Made by a program: the position numbers and the translations under genes. The notes beneath the pieces were generated by a model. That model made no database searches. It had not been told where the DNA came from and worked only from the letters and a program-made list of their open reading frames with translations. Shown here in pieces: positions 10,741-22,849 of a stretch of DNA of 64,000 nucleotides. Origin of the DNA: Pyrus communis (Eukaryota > Streptophyta > Magnoliopsida > Rosales > Rosaceae); contig NC_084818.1 of the NCBI RefSeq assembly GCF_963583255.1, positions 15,626,222-15,690,221 on the forward strand, in the 5' to 3' direction. The stretch's first letter is position 1. Each line of letters opens with the position of its first letter.

Positions 10741-12329
10741 CTTGCCCCTGAAGTAGCAGTGTAGAAAGAGGAAGTTTACCAAATTCTTGGATCTGATTGC
10801 TACCACAAATGTGAGAGAAAGGTATGGACCCAGTTTGGCTGGAGTCTACTGAATGGCTCAACCCAGTTCGGTCAAAGCCTAACCAAATGGTGATGCACCG
10901 CTTTGGCAGGGATACACCGAATGGTATACTCTCTCACAATCCAATTTGGAGTTTGATTTTACAACATATGGTAGAATCAGGGCCTACCAAGGTGTGGCAT
11001 AATGTCCGAAGCATGATCCTTGGCACCTAAGACCTTAAACTCCAAGAATAACGGATAGTATTCTCAAACCTTAACCCTGCAGAATCTACTTCCGTCTTGA
11101 TGGAATAGATCATTGGTTATGCACCGTGCCCCTACCAATGTTGTTAAAGAGTACCATTGTAGTAGTCAATATGTGAGACTAATTTTGCTCCACCAAACAT
11201 CGTTGGAAAAGTAGAATTTTGACATGGATGGCTTTGTTGGCCGAATCCACCCTAGTAACTTTGGTTTACTTTGTGAATATTTTTCCATGTTCTTGGATTC
11301 AAGTTTGGTGTATGTTTTACTTATGGATAATCTTAATGATATTGTCCTCGAATATGAGTTAATTGAATCATGTTTCTTAATACATGTGACCAATTCAATT
11401 AAACACGTAATTAGGTAGGAATATGGGAAAGTTAGTTGTTTGGATGAATGTGTACTACGCACACTAACTTTACACCTAAATCACATCTCTAACAATGACT
11501 TTAGGTCTATCCAACCTAATTAAGAGCATTGGCACGCTCATCGTTGTATGAATGGTACTGCATCACCATTTAAGGGACCTTAAATTCTCCCTGACGTTGA
11601 GTTTTTAAGGATATTCAAGATGACAATGATCATAAATGAAACCACTGAAGAAAATAGAGTGAAATATCTTTGCACCACCTCCAAAAATGAGTCTGAAGCT
11701 TTGATTTGGGGCTAATGGGTTGTCTCCCAACTGGGAATGCATCACATGTGGCCGGCTTGAAGCCTAGTGATTGAGCAGTTTACTTGCTTTGCCACGACCT
11801 TTTGGGACACTTAGGTCGAACAATGATGCTACAACGCATCTCTTTACCCGAAGTAAGGATTTTATGCCTACAAGCACACTTTGCCAAGCCTGCTCATTAG
11901 GGAAATTGATTTTCTATATCATTCCTCGCAAAGATACGAAATCATCCTTTTTCATAGTGGATTCGAGGGAATATATGTGGACTAATCTAACCAAAATGTG
12001 GACCATATAAATACTTATGGTTTTTGTTGATGAATTGACAAACTGGTCACATGTTTGTCCACACACATTGCTGCTAAACCTCATGGCGGATTAAGGGCTT
12101 ACCACCCTACTTATCCCTTAAAGTCCAGGAGATTGGATAATGTCGAAGAGTTTACATCGATGGGTTTCGATAAAGTATTGCATGTATTTTGGGTTTATAA
12201 TTGAACATCGAATTCCCATGATTCACCCCTAAATAGCCTCGCCTAGTGATCATAAAGCGCAATTTACATAATTGCCCGAATTTTGGTAAACATACCAAGT
12301 TTTCGATTTCTACCTAGGGCTATGCAATC

Positions 12330-12640
12330 TTGTACGTAGTTATGTTGGTCCACCTTGAGGCCCATTGCCACCCAACCTATATGACGTTACAGTTGGTTAC
12401 TGGGTACAAACCTGACGATTTTCATATTTACACATTTGGGTGTGTATTCCATGTGCCAAGTTGCACCGCCACAACGTACCAACGTGGGTCCTCAAAGAAG
12501 GATGTGTATCTTTTGTCGATCATGATTCTCCTTCACACTAACTCTCTTAAAGCCCTTGCACATGATCTCTTTACCGTTCATTTGCGGGTTGTCACTTTAA
12601 TGAAATTGTCACTTTAATGAGATAGTCTTCCCACCATTAG
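12330..12640 (+). pseudogene. Copia integrase C-terminal remnant
   Basis: The frame encodes PLQLVTGYKPD-like and FGCVFHVPS segments, typical of the end of the Copia integrase core. It is followed by a stop. The upstream GAG-pre-integrase and catalytic portions (about 11700-12330) are present only as scattered fragments. Confidence 0.6.
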
Positions 12641-13589
12641 GGGGAGATAAGAACGTCAACATTCTTGGAGAATGACGCAAATTTGCGTGGACGTTGCCCA
12701 TTATGTCGCATCTCAATCCCCATACTGCACAAGTGTGATAAGCAAGTACGATGAATTCTAGTTTTTAGATTATTGCTCTAGACGCATTCTCTGATCTAGC
12801 TAAAGTGACGAGATCATATACCTGCTGCAAACATGTCTGCAAGGATAGACGTACTTAACGGACGTTGAGTCAACATCCCTAGAGGATGTGCCGCCTTTAT
12901 TAGACGATTTAGACGCCCCTGTTGGACGATCCGGTACACCGACAGATAGCCAATCAATCTATCTTGGCCTGGAACACGACATATCATTCGGTTTGTAGGA
13001 TTCACTTCCCTAGAAGAGGAAAACATGGCACAACAATGAATCTAAGATCGATCGCTATTTCAAATCATTTCCATCTCATGAGATTAATTTGGATTACTCC
13101 CGAGACTTGAAGTTCTTGGTCTAGTATGCTAGTTTGGATGAGCTAAATGGAATTGAAATGAGATTATCATCAATGATGTTTTCACTTATATGGTAGTTAC
13201 CGACATAAATGAAAAGCGATGATATCGAACTGTGTTCCGTTGATTAAGTGGCAATGTAGAACTGATTGGACAAACAAAATTACAATCCAGGTCAAATTCC
13301 TTAACAAAGTGTGTTTGGACCTGTCGTTCCTACACTGCCCAAGGTAACCCTATTATGTTACAAGTGGGAAAGGAAGCGTTATGAGATGAATGAAATAGTA
13401 CGATATGATGCACGCCTTACGGCGCGAAGTTTCTCTCAAACGTCCTGTGATTGATAGCAGCTTTATGAAATGTGGTTAGTGTTTTCTCCATGGGGATATT
13501 GTTACGGAGATTTACATGTAAGTTCCTGAAGAATTACATGGAATGGTTCAAATAGTTCCAAACCGCGGAACACCCTCTTAACTTATTTG

Positions 13590-13860
13590 AGGCGTTCACT
13601 TACAATCTGATGGATGTGGTATACCCACATAAGTGATTATTTGATCAGTCAAGGATATAAATTATGCCCTTGCATGTTAGACTATGAAGTCTTATTCCGA
13701 ATTGCTAGAGTTACAGTTTATGTCGTTAACACAAATCTCAATAAGACTTCGGAAGAGCTTGAGAAAACTGCCTCACACCTAAAGATGGAATTTGAGATGA
13801 ATGATCTTGAGAAAACTCGTTTATGCCTTGACCTGAAGATTGAAGCATTGTTCTAACGGT
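13590..13860 (+). pseudogene. Copia reverse transcriptase remnant
   Basis: The translated segment includes WYTHISDYLISQGY, then VYVVNTNLNKT and finally EMNDLEKTRLCLDLKIE. These correspond to the conserved Copia RT blocks (LSEYL..GY, VYVDDL-like, DLGKTKFCLGLQIE). The catalytic DD of the VYVDD block has become VN, so the copy is dead. Confidence 0.7.
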
Positions 13861-14039
13861 ATTTTGGTCTACTAGTTGAACTATACCCTGAAGATGTCAC
13901 ATTTGAGTATACTTTTGATCGTCCATATGTTATATGCAAATGAGATCCTTGAAAAGGTTATGGAATATGAAATTCCATATCTAAAGTTCAACTTTGTGCT
14001 TCGTTGTACTTAGCTCATTGTATTTAGACAAGACATCTC

Positions 14040-14460
14040 CTTCGCTGTTGATCTTGGTAAAGACGCAGCATTGCGCCTACACGCAACCACTAAATTGGTA
14101 CTAAAGACATACCCTGAAGGTACTACGAGGGTAAATTCTAACGCATCTCGAGCGGATCCAACCCCCTGATCCTCAAAATGATGCTTGCCTTATTTGTTAT
14201 GTTGACGCTGGTTACTTATCAAACCCGCACAAGGCTAAATCCCCAAATGGTTATGTCTTTACCGTTAGGGATATCACAATATCTTGCAGGTCCACGATAT
14301 GACCTTAGTTGCGAAATCTTCGAATTGTTCCAAGACTCACCTCACTTCACTACGCCACAAGTAAGACATGGTTAGGAGCTCTTGTTAAGCATATTCGAAG
14401 TACTTGCTGTGTTTTCATCCATTGTTGAGTCCCGACGACGATACATGAAGATTATGTCGT
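14040..14460 (+). pseudogene. Copia RNase H remnant
   Basis: Sequence around 14190-14430 translates in broken frames to DAGYLSNPHKAKSPNGY-like and SRTSPHFTTPQ-like fragments of the Copia RNase H domain. Several stops interrupt it. Confidence 0.5.
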
Positions 14461-15090
14461 ATGTATCAACCCGATTAAGCCATGATACATCAACGAAGTC
14501 AACACCAAGACATATTGCGTCCACATCTACATCAGCAAAGCATCAAGAGATTGAAGTCATGCAAGCCGATCCCAGACAACCTTGCCGACCTCTACATGAC
14601 GTCACTGTTGAAGTCAACCTTCCAAAAGATTGTCCGAGGAATTGATATGCCTAACTATCATATGCAATGCTTGTAGTTCTCATTTGGAAGTTATGTCAAA
14701 CTCAGGGAGAGTATCTAGAAGTATACTTACTTGATCTTAATGTACTCTTTTTCCCTACTATTAGGAGCATTTTTCCCACTGGGTTTTTGCTACCTAACTA
14801 GGTTTTAACGAGGCACCCATCCTAGGTTGATCATACCCTTGTGAGCTCTTCTACTTGCGTCTAAAAGATGTATAATTTTGACTTAATGCAACTTCTCACT
14901 TTTCTCCTTAGACTATGGGTTTTTCCCCACCTTGGGTTTTACCATAGCGAGGTTTTGTGAGTTTTACCTTTTTATGCATTCTTCCGTTGATTTGAGACTC
15001 GCATTCGCTCATTGTGCCGACGACTTCATCAACTGTACTTACTTCAACGATGAAGACCTGATGCGCCATCTGTTTGAGTATTTACACACT

Positions 15091-15372
15091 CAAGGGGGAG
15101 TGTTGCAGTCATATTGGAATAAGAATGTGATTGTGTAAATCCTAGTTTATATGAGAATATATCTTATATTCCTATTAGGAGTAGATTACCTATTAAATGT
15201 TGTAATCCTAAAGGATAAAGAATTAATCTTCCCTACTACTATAAATAAAGGCACAAAGAGGAGGAATAACATACACCCACAATTACACATCTCTCTCTTT
15301 CTCTCTACTATTGCTGCACATTTCTCTCTCTCTATGGCCTCCATAATTATTCAGTAAATTATGCCTACAATA
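15091..15372 (+). repeat. Polypurine tract (15091-15100) and 3' LTR (15101-15372) of the Copia element
   Basis: The purine-rich CAAGGGGGAG directly precedes TGTTGCAGTC, the LTR start. The LTR is 272 bp and ends CCTACAATA, where the final CA has mutated to TA. It is followed by the GGTTC duplication. Confidence 0.88.
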
Positions 15373-15377
15373 GGTTC

Positions 15378-16758
15378 TGTATTTTTGTTTGCATTTTTGT
15401 AATGTAATTTCAATTTTCCTCAAATGGTATTATTGTAAGATAAACTCATAAAATTGCTTGTAAAATACAAAAATATAGAACTGCGCCATTAATAAATACA
15501 TGTAAAACTTTTTCAACGGTGTTGATTTAAAAGCAAAAAATCAGCGGACGGTTTCAAAACACATCAAATATGAGATCTGGGTGCGCGGGTCATGATTAAC
15601 CAACTCTAGCGGCTAAAGTCTTTGATTAGATGAGATGTGGGTGCACGTCCACATCAAATATGTGTGTGTTTTCCACAGGCCGCGTGTTTTGACCGACCAA
15701 ACCAATAACGTAGGTGACCTGCACTTCTGTTCGTTTGTTGAATTAATAATAAATTAATACATTTGTTAATGTTAAGTCACCTACTTGGATTGAGATTATC
15801 TGCTTTAACCACCTTTTTAATTACAATTAGGACGTTTAAATCTAAAGGCTCTTTTGTCATTTTCTGTATGTTAGTTAAATTAGGGTTTGCCGTTTTCGGT
15901 GTTTTACGCTTTTATTTAAACACAAATGGTGTTTTCTTTCACTGTGTAAATAATTACAAGTGGGTTTTGAACAACATGTATGGCATTTTTTTTAGGTCGA
16001 AAAAAGAAATGTGATACATGTTTAGAAATCAAATTACGAATGGTGTGGTTTCAATATTACATGTGTCTTAGTTATTAGATTTGATTTTTACAATTGTTTA
16101 GATCTTCTATTTTCAATCACATTCATTTATGTTTTCGTATCATTCAATCCTAAGCAATATTGTATTGCAGTGGATATGATGACTTACCCTAAACCTCCAA
16201 TTTCCCTTAGTTTATGAAGATAATCGGGCAATTCGAACAGAGAAGAACTTACATGTAAATGGTCACGTGGCATCTTAATTACATGTAAGTCGCTCTTGAT
16301 CGGATGTGTTTAAATTCTAGAAGCCCTAGGCAATCTAGGGATTTCGTACAAGTGTAATATAGGAAAGGCCTCTCTCCCACGAGGCATTTCAACCTGAAAC
16401 ATTGAATAAATACTTCATTAACATTGAAGTTCAAACGTTCTGTAATCACTTGGGGATCAGAAAGCTTGTGAATCTCCACTATCGTGAGGCGACGATGGGA
16501 GCATTTGGCATTGGCAGTACTCCGAGATCGGAAATTCGCTAAAACTGTACCGTACAACTGCACAAGGAAACAATATGAAAAGTTATATCAATGTTATATG
16601 ATGGATTAAAAACATCGGCATTCATAGTCATAGAACGAGGCCATACCATGGTTAAAGAGCCAACTTAATTTCTTCAACCATACTCCTAATGTCATACCTA
16701 TGTTCAAAGAATGAAATCTAACAATCAAACAGGAAGTAAAATGTAATGTTTTCTCGAA
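15378..16758. other. Intergenic stretch with an unrecognised 94-codon minus-strand frame
   Basis: No repeat boundaries were recognised. One open frame at 16563-16279 (minus) has an unbiased composition and no recognisable motif. It contains a possible splice acceptor (TTTCAG) inside. It could be a gene fragment or chance. Confidence 0.3.
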
Positions 16759-17471
16759 TCAATTATTAGGGGTGGAAAAAATTCCCAAAAATTCCGAACC
16801 GAACCGAAAAAATTCCGATCCCAAACCAAAAATTTCCCAAACCAAAATTCCCGAAATTTTCGGGATGCTATCCCGAACCGATCCCAAAATTTCGGTATGA
16901 GATTCGGGATTGGCTTCTCGATATTTCGGGAATCCCATACCGAACCGAAAATATATAATATTAATTATTATATATGTATTATTCTTTTATAAATTATGCT
17001 AGTAGTTTCTAATTCATGATCTGCAACTTGGAATGCCCTACACCTTGCATATTTTTCATGTTTTGTTTGATATTCATATGGATTTTATTATTGCTGCTGC
17101 CATGGCTAATGATTTTAGAAGGCTTGATTCTTTTGTCTCTCAACATATTGCAAAAAAAGTTTAATTAATTTGAATTTTGACTATGATAAAAACAGTCAGG
17201 CATGTCAGTGTTCAATTAAATGGTAGTGTGAATGAAATGAAATTCCTAGTTCATGAATGTGTTCTTGAATTATATATTTGAAGAACAATTCGTAATTTCA
17301 TATTTCAATTTGGGATTCCCGATTTGTCCCAAAATCCCGAAAATATTTTGGGATTCCCGAAAATTTGGTTTGGGATTGGTCTTCAAATTCCCGTCCTGAA
17401 AAATTTTGGTTTGGGATTCGGGATACTAGTTTCGGTATGGTATCCCATACCGAACCACCCCTATCAATTAT
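16759..17471. mobile_element. hAT-type nonautonomous transposon (16767-17463) with perfect 8-bp duplication
   Basis: The termini are TAGGGGTGG and CCACCCCTA, and the element is flanked on both sides by TCAATTAT (16759-16766 and 17464-17471). An 8-bp duplication and TAGGGGTG-type ends fit the hAT superfamily. Both ends carry many TTCCGAACCGAA / TTCGGTATGGG subterminal motifs in inverted orientation, likely transposase-binding repeats. The 697-bp body has no transposase. Confidence 0.85.
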
Positions 17472-17778
17472 CAGTGTGCTTCATTTCCGGACAAGTTATG
17501 AACTCGATTCTGCTATGAAAACCATTCTTTAATGCATGTATATCTCTGCAAATATCTCCAATAACCTATCATTATCACATGGTTAAAAAACAGTACAGCG
17601 TAATGAACAAGAATAGAACCTGAACATTACTTCAATAGTGGTTATGGCCTCATTTTTGCTGGTGGACCAAAATTCAGGACACGGGATCAAACTTTTTTTT
17701 CCTTTTCTGTCAGTGGTATGCAACAGACCCCTATTATTCCAGTAGTAAACTGATTTCCGTTGCTCTTAACAACACAAA
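17472..17778. other. 3' flank of the PPR gene
   Basis: Presumed 3' UTR and downstream sequence of the minus-strand PPR gene. No other feature seen. Confidence 0.4.
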
Positions 17779-20124
17779 TTAGACTACACTCCAACTCTTT
17801 GTCATTCCGACGCCCTTTTCCTCCATCATTTTTCTCACATTTATAGCCTCCTCCCATTTCCCAATAGAACTATACAAGTTTGAAAGCATTACATAGTAGC
17901 CATCATTTTCTGGATCAGATTTTATGGCATGCCTTGCAACCCTTACGCCCAACTCAATTTCATTGTGAATCTTACAGGCACCTAATAATGATCCCCACAC
18001 ACCACCATCAGGAGATATGGGCATTGACAGAACCAAATCTTCCGCTTCTTGCAGATTACCAGACCTGCCAAGAATATCTACCATACAAGCATAGTGCTTC
18101 AAATTTGGGTTTAGGGAAAGATCTTGCATTCTACGAAACAGATATTTCCCTTCTTCAACCAGCCCTGAATGATTACAGGCTGAGAGAAGAGCAAGAAAGG
18201 TGAGTTCGTTTGGTTTAACATTTGAATCTTCCATCTCATGGAAAAGTTCTATTGCAGATTCTGCACGTCCATGTGTTGCATAACCTGAGATCATGACATT
18301 CCAAGAAATAACATCCCTATCTTCCATTGAGTTGAACAATTCTCTTGATTTCTCAAGTTCCCCACATTTTGCATACATATCAACTAATGCAGTCGCAAGG
18401 GATAAATTGTTCCCAATACGTCTTTCCTTAATGTGACAATGAACCTTTTTTCCTTCTTCCAGAGATGCGAGATGAGAGCAAGCTGAAAGCACTGTTACCA
18501 ATGTTGCTGAGTTGGGCATGAAATTTTCTGCAATCATCTTATGATATAGGTCTATGGCCTCGAAAGAATGTCCATTGTGAGTGTACGATGAGATCAATGA
18601 GTTCCATGTTATAATATCTTTCTGTGTCACAGAAAAAATTCTCCTTGCAATAGTCAAATAACCACTTTTTCCATACATGTCTATGAGTGAGTTGGCTACT
18701 GAGACATTTTCATCCATACAAACCTTAATTATAAAGCAATGAAGTGATCGGCCAAGATGGATTGCTCCCATCTGGAAACACGAAGAAACCACAGATACCA
18801 AGCTATTAGAATCAGCTTCAATGCCTTGATGTCGCATCTTCCTAAACAGTTGTATGCATTTTGTACGCAGTCCCAGCTTACCATAGCCATAAATCATAGT
18901 GTTACACGACTCTTTGTTCTGGTGCTGCATTCCGCTGAAGAGCTTCTCGGCAAGAGTCAACAACTCAAACTTGCAGTACATGGACAGTAGTTCACTGTGA
19001 ACCATCTGACTCGATGCATAATTCTGCCTCGTGACTAATCCTAGGAAGGCCTTTCCTTCATTGATATTTGTGGAATTTCTAAAACCTGAAAGCATGCAAC
19101 TGACAACAATTTCATCTGGGAAAATATCACTTTCCTGCATTTCCCAAAACAAACTTAAGCATTCATCCATTAACCCAGATCTAGCATAAACACCGATAGC
19201 TGACGTCCAAGATATAACATCTTTATTTTCTACATCACAAAATGAAAGATAAGATTCTTCAGGTCTCCCGCATCTGGAATACATGGACAAAAGCAAAGAT
19301 TTAACAGCTCCAGAACACCCAATTCCCCTTTTTACTACAAAACCATGCAAGCATCTACCTTCTACTAAAGCACCCAGATACCCACAAGCTTGAAGACCAA
19401 CTTCCAACGTTCTGAAATTTGGCCTCTCACCAATGCCACCGATCCTGTGCATCTCACAAAGACACTCCAAACCCTTCTCACTCTCATCATTATGCACATA
19501 CCCAATTATAAGCGCGGTCCAACAAACCACATCTCTCACAGTAATTTCATCAAACATAAGAGATGCATCCTCCATTCGACCACACTTTGAATACATATAC
19601 ACAAAAGAAGAGCCAACTGCCGAATTAATAGCGAAGAGCCCGAGTTTCTTACCCAACCCATGAACATTGTTGCCAATGTCAAGCACCATTAACTCAGCGC
19701 ACGAGGAAACCACCATTGGAAGAGTAAATTGGTTAGGAGCAAAACCCGAAGCCCGCATTTGGAAAAAGAGAACGAGGGCTTTGGAGTAGCCGCCATTGGA
19801 GAAATGGGTTTTGATTATGGAGTTCCAAAGAAAGGTATCCTTGGGAGAAACCGAAGCGAATACTTTGGTGGAAGAAGTGGGTTTGGAGAGAGACGCGTAG
19901 AGAGAGATGAGCTTTGCGCATATGAAGATGTTGTTTGAGTTTGCAGAAGTGATGATCAGAGCGTGGGATTGAGAGAGATGCTGGAAGGTTGGAATCTGGT
20001 TGGAGAGGAAAGAATCGAGATGGTAGTTAAGGTAGTCAGAAGCGGAGAGTGAAGAAAATGGAAGAGCGGAGGAGGAGGGAAGGCGTTTGAACAAGTGGAG
20101 GGCTTTGTGTCTGAGGTTGAACAT
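17779..20124 (-). CDS. Pentatricopeptide repeat protein, PLS class E subclass, 781 aa (At4g39952/PCMP-E98-like)
   Basis: A single intronless frame of 781 codons runs from ATG at 20124 to TAA at 17779. After an N-terminus rich in Arg, Ser and Leu and poor in acidic residues (residues 1-45, a plausible mitochondrial presequence), PPR motifs of about 35 residues run from about residue 97 to 706. Examples are FLWNSIIKTHFSNG, WNVMISGYATHGRAESA and FLALLSACNHSGLVEEG. The E/E+-type C-terminus starts at GGVWGSLLGACKIHNE (707) and ends at residue 781, with no DYW deaminase domain. PLS-class PPR proteins bind organellar RNA, mostly to specify C-to-U editing sites; an E-only protein needs a partner in trans for deamination. 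The sequence resembles what I recall of Arabidopsis At4g39952 along its whole length. The RNA target is not deducible here. Confidence 0.92.
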   Translation of the reverse strand: MFNLRHKALHLFKRLPSSSALPFSSLSASDYLNYHLDSFLSNQIPTFQHLSQSHALIITSANSNNIFICAKLISLYASLSKPTSSTKVFASVSPKDTFLWNSIIKTHFSNGGYSKALVLFFQMRASGFAPNQFTLPMVVSSCAELMVLDIGNNVHGLGKKLGLFAINSAVGSSFVYMYSKCGRMEDASLMFDEITVRDVVCWTALIIGYVHNDESEKGLECLCEMHRIGGIGERPNFRTLEVGLQACGYLGALVEGRCLHGFVVKRGIGCSGAVKSLLLSMYSRCGRPEESYLSFCDVENKDVISWTSAIGVYARSGLMDECLSLFWEMQESDIFPDEIVVSCMLSGFRNSTNINEGKAFLGLVTRQNYASSQMVHSELLSMYCKFELLTLAEKLFSGMQHQNKESCNTMIYGYGKLGLRTKCIQLFRKMRHQGIEADSNSLVSVVSSCFQMGAIHLGRSLHCFIIKVCMDENVSVANSLIDMYGKSGYLTIARRIFSVTQKDIITWNSLISSYTHNGHSFEAIDLYHKMIAENFMPNSATLVTVLSACSHLASLEEGKKVHCHIKERRIGNNLSLATALVDMYAKCGELEKSRELFNSMEDRDVISWNVMISGYATHGRAESAIELFHEMEDSNVKPNELTFLALLSACNHSGLVEEGKYLFRRMQDLSLNPNLKHYACMVDILGRSGNLQEAEDLVLSMPISPDGGVWGSLLGACKIHNEIELGVRVARHAIKSDPENDGYYVMLSNLYSSIGKWEEAINVRKMMEEKGVGMTKSWSVV

Positions 20125-22545
20125 GGGGATTCCCTAACGGCTAGGTTTCTTGGGTCTTCGGACTCTTTGCCTTCTAGTCGCGATCTCTAACCCAGAATAA
20201 ATATTGTTCTGTTTAGAATTATAGTCATCCAAAATATTAATTTTTAAATGATATATTCATGTATCATCTCCAATCGAAAAGATTAAGCATAATTTCTCAA
20301 TAATTTACTAGTTTTATTTTTATTTTTTTAATAATAATGTCATTTACACTAAGGGAGATAATATGAACTTATCCTCACATTAGGTTAGTAATAATATAGT
20401 TCAAATTGCTTTTACTAGTTTTAAGTTTATATTTTAAATTTATGCTTAATTTAATTAAAGTACCTTTGAATGTTTTCAAATCAGTCTTTGAATTTGAATC
20501 AATTATTGTAATTGAGAAGCGGGGTCCCAAAAAAGATCTAAAAGGGGAGCTAGAATTAGCTAGCCTGATGCTCCTCTAGCCAAATAATGACCTGATGGGC
20601 TCCATAGAATTATAGCACAACATTTAGTTAGAGATGAGTTTTGGGGAAAATTAGGTCATTTTTTAGCTTTTGACCTTTAGCCCTATTCATTGGAGATGAC
20701 TTTAGCGCCAATTTTGTAGCTTCATAATAACTCCCCTTTCTCTACTCTTTTTTTAATCACAGACGCTAAAAGATGTGTTGCGTTCATTGTTTTATATTGA
20801 GCGAGATGGTTGAGAGCTAATTAATCTTGACAAGAAACGAAAATCTGAATACATTATGTTAATGTCTAAAAACGCTAAAACTGAAAATACTCTTTGAATT
20901 CCCTCTGCAAATCTTTCATCCTACAGTAATGATGGTTAAATTTAACTTGAATGCAAGTTATTACTAGAACAAATTACATAGAAAGTCAATAATTAATAAT
21001 ACTTAGGGAAAAAAGCAAACATATTTTTTCCATCCAAGCAAATTGCAAAGAAACCTGATGGTTATGGTTTAAATTTAAAAAGACCATCAAATTAATTGAT
21101 TTAATTTTAGAATGGACTGAGGCACACTTGAAGTTGTCGCCTTAGCTTGGAACAGAGGTTTGGTAGAAAGTGGTGCATATGGCACTATTTATTTTTGGCC
21201 TTAATCCTAATGAATTTGACTAGCGGCAATTGCATGTCCTACAAAGCAATAATAATAGTTATATTTTTGGTTTAATTATAACCACCTCTTAATTCAAAAT
21301 GAATTCAATTAATTTGTCTCCACAATAGTTAATTAATAGTTTAATATATTCACTTTAATACTAATATATGTCCGACTACTTACACGCCAAAAGACATATT
21401 TTAAACATGTTTGGTTCCATTCACATTAGGGGCAAAACTTTTACTTTTAAGGGTATTTGTTTGCCCTAGTTAACTTTCATTGGATTGGACTGGTTTAAAT
21501 ATTAGTGTAATCCTTGTATGTTATATTAGTTTAGTCCGTGTTTATTGCCTTGTAGGACTAGCTTTAGTGGGACTAAGGAGGACTAACCTCATAGCATGAC
21601 CCCTCCCCAACAAACAAAAAAGAAAATCTTGATGAAACATTTTTGGTACTGTTGAATTTTAACATTAAGGATGTTTTTATCTTGAAAATCTCTTCTACTA
21701 TTATTCATTTACACTTTTATTTTGTCATTTTCATTCAAACTAAAATTTTAAAAACTTTTCGTTAATTTTGCCAAAAAAAAATTAAAAACCATGAGACGAA
21801 CCAAGACCTTCCCTTTTGTCCTACTTGCGCCCTCTCTGCTCTCATCGATCGCGCCATCCAATTGGGTTTCGTCATCCACGACCTCGATTTTCAATGAAAT
21901 GGGCTTCTGGCTCCGTCCTCGTCGACCTCGATCCTCACCACTTCGCTTTTTGGGATGTAGACGAGCATGGGTGAAATCCATCGTCTAATGGCAATACCTA
22001 GACTCGAATTGAAAAACCACAATTTGTTCGAAGCCCTGCACTATCTGCTGAGCAACTTTTCAAGAAAAGAAAAGGGAATAAAAGAGGAAATAAAGAGGGA
22101 GAGAATTCGGGAGAGCATTCGGGAGAGATAAAGAGTACTAGAAAAGGAAAGAAAATGAAAAAGAGAATTAATTTTTATTATTTTGCTTCTTCGTCCGATA
22201 ATGCTTTAAACGTTTCACTAACTCAGTCTAGTTTAGTCTAGTCTAAACCAGTCTAGCTTAATTTTTAAAATTAGTTCAGTTCAAAATAATTCAGTGCAAC
22301 AAACGCACTCTAACATTATACACACCTAATAAACAATGGCCACATGGTCGGTTGGCTAGGGAGGACGAAAGATTCGTTGACAAAATTGCCCGCAGAATGC
22401 TTGACTTCCTTTTATCACACACAACCATCTAAATCATATGGTATAATTATCTTTCTAAAAAAAAGAAAAAAATTTAAAAACATCTGGCATTTGACCAATA
22501 ATAAGCATGATACATGAACTTTTGACCATTTATTTATTTTTTCAC
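20125..22545. other. Intergenic stretch without a recognised gene
   Basis: About 2.4 kb of AT-rich sequence upstream of the PPR gene. A segment at about 21640-21780 (TTTTGTCATTTTCATTC...) looks related to one at 49480-49630 and may be a short dispersed repeat. Short open frames at 21748-21988 overlap each other on opposite strands and have no recognisable domain. Confidence 0.4.
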
Positions 22546-22730
22546 CAATAATTTTTTTTTTTTTTTAACAAATGATATTATCTACATTAAATAGGAGGGG
22601 GATGAGCTTAGCCTCATAATGGGCTAGCAAAAATGTGGTCAAATTCACTTTCGAGAATCAAACTTATGACATCTCACTTACAAGTGAAGAGGAATACCAT
22701 TAGACCTACGGTCAAATTAACACATTTTAA
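22546..22730 (-). mobile_element. tRNA-derived SINE, minus strand
   Basis: On the minus strand, TCTAATGGTATTCC gives an A-box-like region and GTTTGATTCTCG a B-box. A body with GGCTAAGCTCATCCCC follows, then the 3' end GTAGATAATATCATTTGTT and an A tail (plus-strand T tract 22553-22566). The 3' end is nearly the same as in the copies at 52335 and 55965, so this is one SINE family. Confidence 0.7.
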
Positions 22731-22849
22731 TATAATGGAATTAAGAATGTCGAAGAATTTATTAGACGAGAAGGGAAACAACATTTCCATAAATTAGTAC
22801 ACAAATTGGGTTAGGATTTGTTGTTTTAATACGAAATTACATCGATACT

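Larger units (their letters stand above)
8556..15377 (+). mobile_element. Decayed Copia-type LTR retrotransposon with GGTTC target duplications
   Basis: The element spans 8561-15372, with the 5-bp duplication GGTTC at 8556-8560 and 15373-15377. The LTRs are 8561-8822 and 15101-15372. The order gag, integrase, reverse transcriptase, RNase H is that of Ty1/Copia, but every domain is broken by stops and frameshifts. The LTRs differ at many positions and by several indels (I estimate about 88-90% identity), so the insertion is old. The leader between LTR and gag is unusually long (about 1.5 kb) and AT/CT-rich. It shares its lineage with the minus-strand Copia at 56354: both have a similar gag start and nearly the same sequence before the 3' LTR. 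Confidence 0.9.

Noticed and set aside
16279..16563. 94-codon minus-strand frame as a gene
   Set aside because: No motif or partner exons could be recognised, so it is only mentioned within the intergenic entry.
18757..19938. Plus-strand open frames over the PPR gene
   Set aside because: Antisense shadows of a 781-codon intact gene.
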